Positions 62,736 through 64,000 of a stretch of DNA of 64,000 bases are shown in pieces. Within the stretch, counting starts at the first letter, position 1. Each line of letters begins with the position of its first letter. The DNA is from Bacteroidales bacterium (GTDB lineage Bacteria; Bacteroidota; Bacteroidia; Bacteroidales; VadinHA17). The stretch covers positions 47,925-111,924 of the forward strand of contig JALONT010000003.1 of NCBI GenBank assembly GCA_025454795.1. The letters run 5' to 3'. The position numbers were made by a program, and so were the translations under genes. Under the pieces are notes generated by a model. That model made no database searches. It saw only the letters and a list, made by a program, of their open reading frames with translations, and was not told where the DNA came from.

Positions 62736-63851
62736 TTGATGATTGAAAGATTAAAGGTAAAATTAACACTTGAAGACGGAACGTCTTATTTCGGAAGATC
62801 ATTCGGAGCTCCCGTTGCAGCTGCTGGTGAAATTGTGTTCAATACCGCCATGACAGGGTATCCGGAAAGTCTTACAGATCCTTCATACCGTGGGCAGATT
62901 CTTTGCCTTACATATCCCCTGGTTGGCAATTACGGAGCACCCGGTAAAAGTGAGGAAAATGATCTTTACAGATTTTATGAATCTTCTTCAGTTCATATCT
63001 CTGGACTTATTGTCTCCGATTATTCTTTTGAATACAGCCACTGGAATGCATCCGAGAGCCTCGATGAGTGGCTTAAGAGAAATAAGATCCCCGGAATTTA
63101 CGGGATCGACACCAGAGCCCTGACAAAGAGGATACGCGAAAAAGGTGCAATGCTGGGCAAGGTAGAGCCGGAGGGAACTGAAGTGTCTTTTTATGACCCT
63201 AATAAGGTGAATCTTGTTGCCGAAGTAAGCACTCATGATAGGAAGGTCTACGGTTCGGGGAAATATAAGATCCTGCTTGTTGACTGCGGGGTCAAATATA
63301 ATATTATAAGGAATCTTCTGAAACGTGATACAACAATCATCAGAGTTCCATGGGATTACGATTTTCACAAAGAGGAATTCGATGGACTCTTTCTGTCGAA
63401 CGGCCCTGGTGATCCCAAGATGTGCAAAATTACCATTAATAATATTAAGAGATCATTCGAAAAAGAGACACCTGTCTTTGGAATTTGTCTTGGCAATCAG
63501 CTTATGGCTCTTGCCTCAGGTGCGGATACCTATAAGCTGAAGTATGGCCATCGTAGCCACAATCAGCCTGTGATCCAGGTTGGTACTGACAAAGCTTACA
63601 TCACATCACAGAATCACGGATTTGCTGTTGACAATAATACTCTCGGGAAAGACTGGGATCCTCTTTTCATAAATATTAATGACAGGACCAACGAGGGAAT
63701 GAAGCATAAAACCAAACCGTACTTCTCTACCCAGTTTCACCCGGAGGCTTCAGGAGGACCGACTGATACTGACTATCTGTTTGATGTATTTATTGAAAAT
63801 ATCAGGAAAGTAAAAACCCCCGGTCTCGCTGAAGCGGAACCTGCCCCCTGA
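62736..63851 (+). CDS. carA: Carbamoyl-phosphate synthase small subunit
   Basis: The glutaminase subunit of carbamoyl-phosphate synthetase. The 371-residue protein has the N-terminal CPSase small domain (GAPVAAAGEIVFNTAMTGYP) and a class I glutamine amidotransferase: LSNGPGDPKMC, the catalytic cysteine in FGICLGNQLMALA, and SQNHGFAVD and FHPEASGGPTDT at the catalytic histidine. The last dozen codons (VKTPGLAEAEPAP) exceed the usual length and overlap a GC-rich repeat. The large subunit gene is expected beyond the window. Confidence 0.95.
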   Translation: MMIERLKVKLTLEDGTSYFGRSFGAPVAAAGEIVFNTAMTGYPESLTDPSYRGQILCLTYPLVGNYGAPGKSEENDLYRFYESSSVHISGLIVSDYSFEYSHWNASESLDEWLKRNKIPGIYGIDTRALTKRIREKGAMLGKVEPEGTEVSFYDPNKVNLVAEVSTHDRKVYGSGKYKILLVDCGVKYNIIRNLLKRDTTIIRVPWDYDFHKEEFDGLFLSNGPGDPKMCKITINNIKRSFEKETPVFGICLGNQLMALASGADTYKLKYGHRSHNQPVIQVGTDKAYITSQNHGFAVDNNTLGKDWDPLFININDRTNEGMKHKTKPYFSTQFHPEASGGPTDTDYLFDVFIENIRKVKTPGLAEAEPAP

Positions 63852-63858
63852 AGGGGGC
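63843..63858. repeat. GC-rich hairpin across the carA stop codon
   Basis: GCCCCC and GGGGGC flank a TGAA loop, and the loop supplies the carA TGA. There is no T-tract, so it is probably not a terminator. Upstream CGGTCTCGCTGAAGCGG resembles parts of the CCCCTCC repeat family. Confidence 0.5.
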
Positions 63859-64000
63859 TCAGATTCCAAACTTATTGTAATACACTGATCAACTATTAAT
63901 CAGGGATGTTCATAAATACTGAAAACTATTGATTGACAAATAGTTAACTCTCATTAATTTTAAGAAAAAACCCCGAAAAAGCTCGTTACAGCTAAAAATC

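Noticed and set aside
1..64000. tRNA or rRNA genes
   Set aside because: No cloverleaf-like or rRNA-like sequence was recognised in the intergenic gaps; a dedicated scan was not possible.

Overview
The window is a stretch of chromosome from a member of the Bacteroidota, probably a Bacteroidales/Marinilabiliales-type anaerobe or marine/sediment relative. This rests on gene content and order (mreB-mreC-mreD-mrdA-rodA behind purH, a GIN-domain protein, a secreted HhH protein, lipoproteins), on the near absence of Shine-Dalgarno sequences, on TAnnTTTG promoter boxes, and on many short dispersed repeats at gene boundaries. No rRNA, tRNA or CRISPR array was seen.

Layout. 1-7.3 kb is a leftward housekeeping run: a membrane MutS-like ATPase, a Rossmann-fold protein, plsC, lplA, a PAP2 phosphatase, obg, adk and hpt. 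7.4-11.6 kb reads right: purE, an outer-membrane-type protein, a GxxExxY nuclease-like gene inside a repeat element, and a secreted HhH protein. 11.7-15.0 kb is recJ-lipB-lipA (leftward). 15.5-22.2 kb reads right: a small membrane protein, a class IV aminotransferase, lysS, an RluA-type pseudouridine synthase, upp and an ABC exporter pair. 22.2-31.9 kb is an accessory island read leftward: a type I restriction-modification locus (half-length S, M, S, R and a metallopeptidase) that also holds a deleted dinD, a metallophosphoesterase and a RAYT transposase with its own palindrome array. 32.1-37.9 kb holds a GIN protein, pgi, a PfkB kinase, a cyclic 2,3-diphosphoglycerate synthetase-like protein and an AcpH-like protein. 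37.9-45.0 kb is the cell-shape cluster plus purH. 45.2-47.2 kb holds an ABC permease and ksgA. 47.3-57.2 kb is a leftward catabolic island: Rbs-type ABC transporter, polyol dehydrogenase, secreted beta-propellers and several broken genes. 57.3-64 kb holds a large ABC-2 protein, a lipoprotein, a PatB-type aminotransferase and carA.

Working together. lplA salvages lipoate while lipA/lipB make it de novo. hpt, upp, purE and purH cover nucleotide salvage and purine synthesis. The Rbs-type transporter plus polyol dehydrogenase suggests uptake and oxidation of a polyol; the tail of a PfkB kinase survives in a neighbouring chimeric pseudogene.

The most unusual signals are repeat-borne. A family of CACAGAG-rich inverted repeats occurs as solitary copies and also flanks the GxxExxY (PD-(D/E)XK-type) gene, and one solitary copy shares an exact 16-bp end with the gene-bearing copy. 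A RAYT gene adjoins six palindromes with compensatory stem changes at the hsdS stop codon. A GC-rich hairpin repeat appears to have entered hsdM in frame. An amidohydrolase lipoprotein gene has been fused to a kinase tail. All coordinates, starts and functions are from reading the sequence only; no database search was run.
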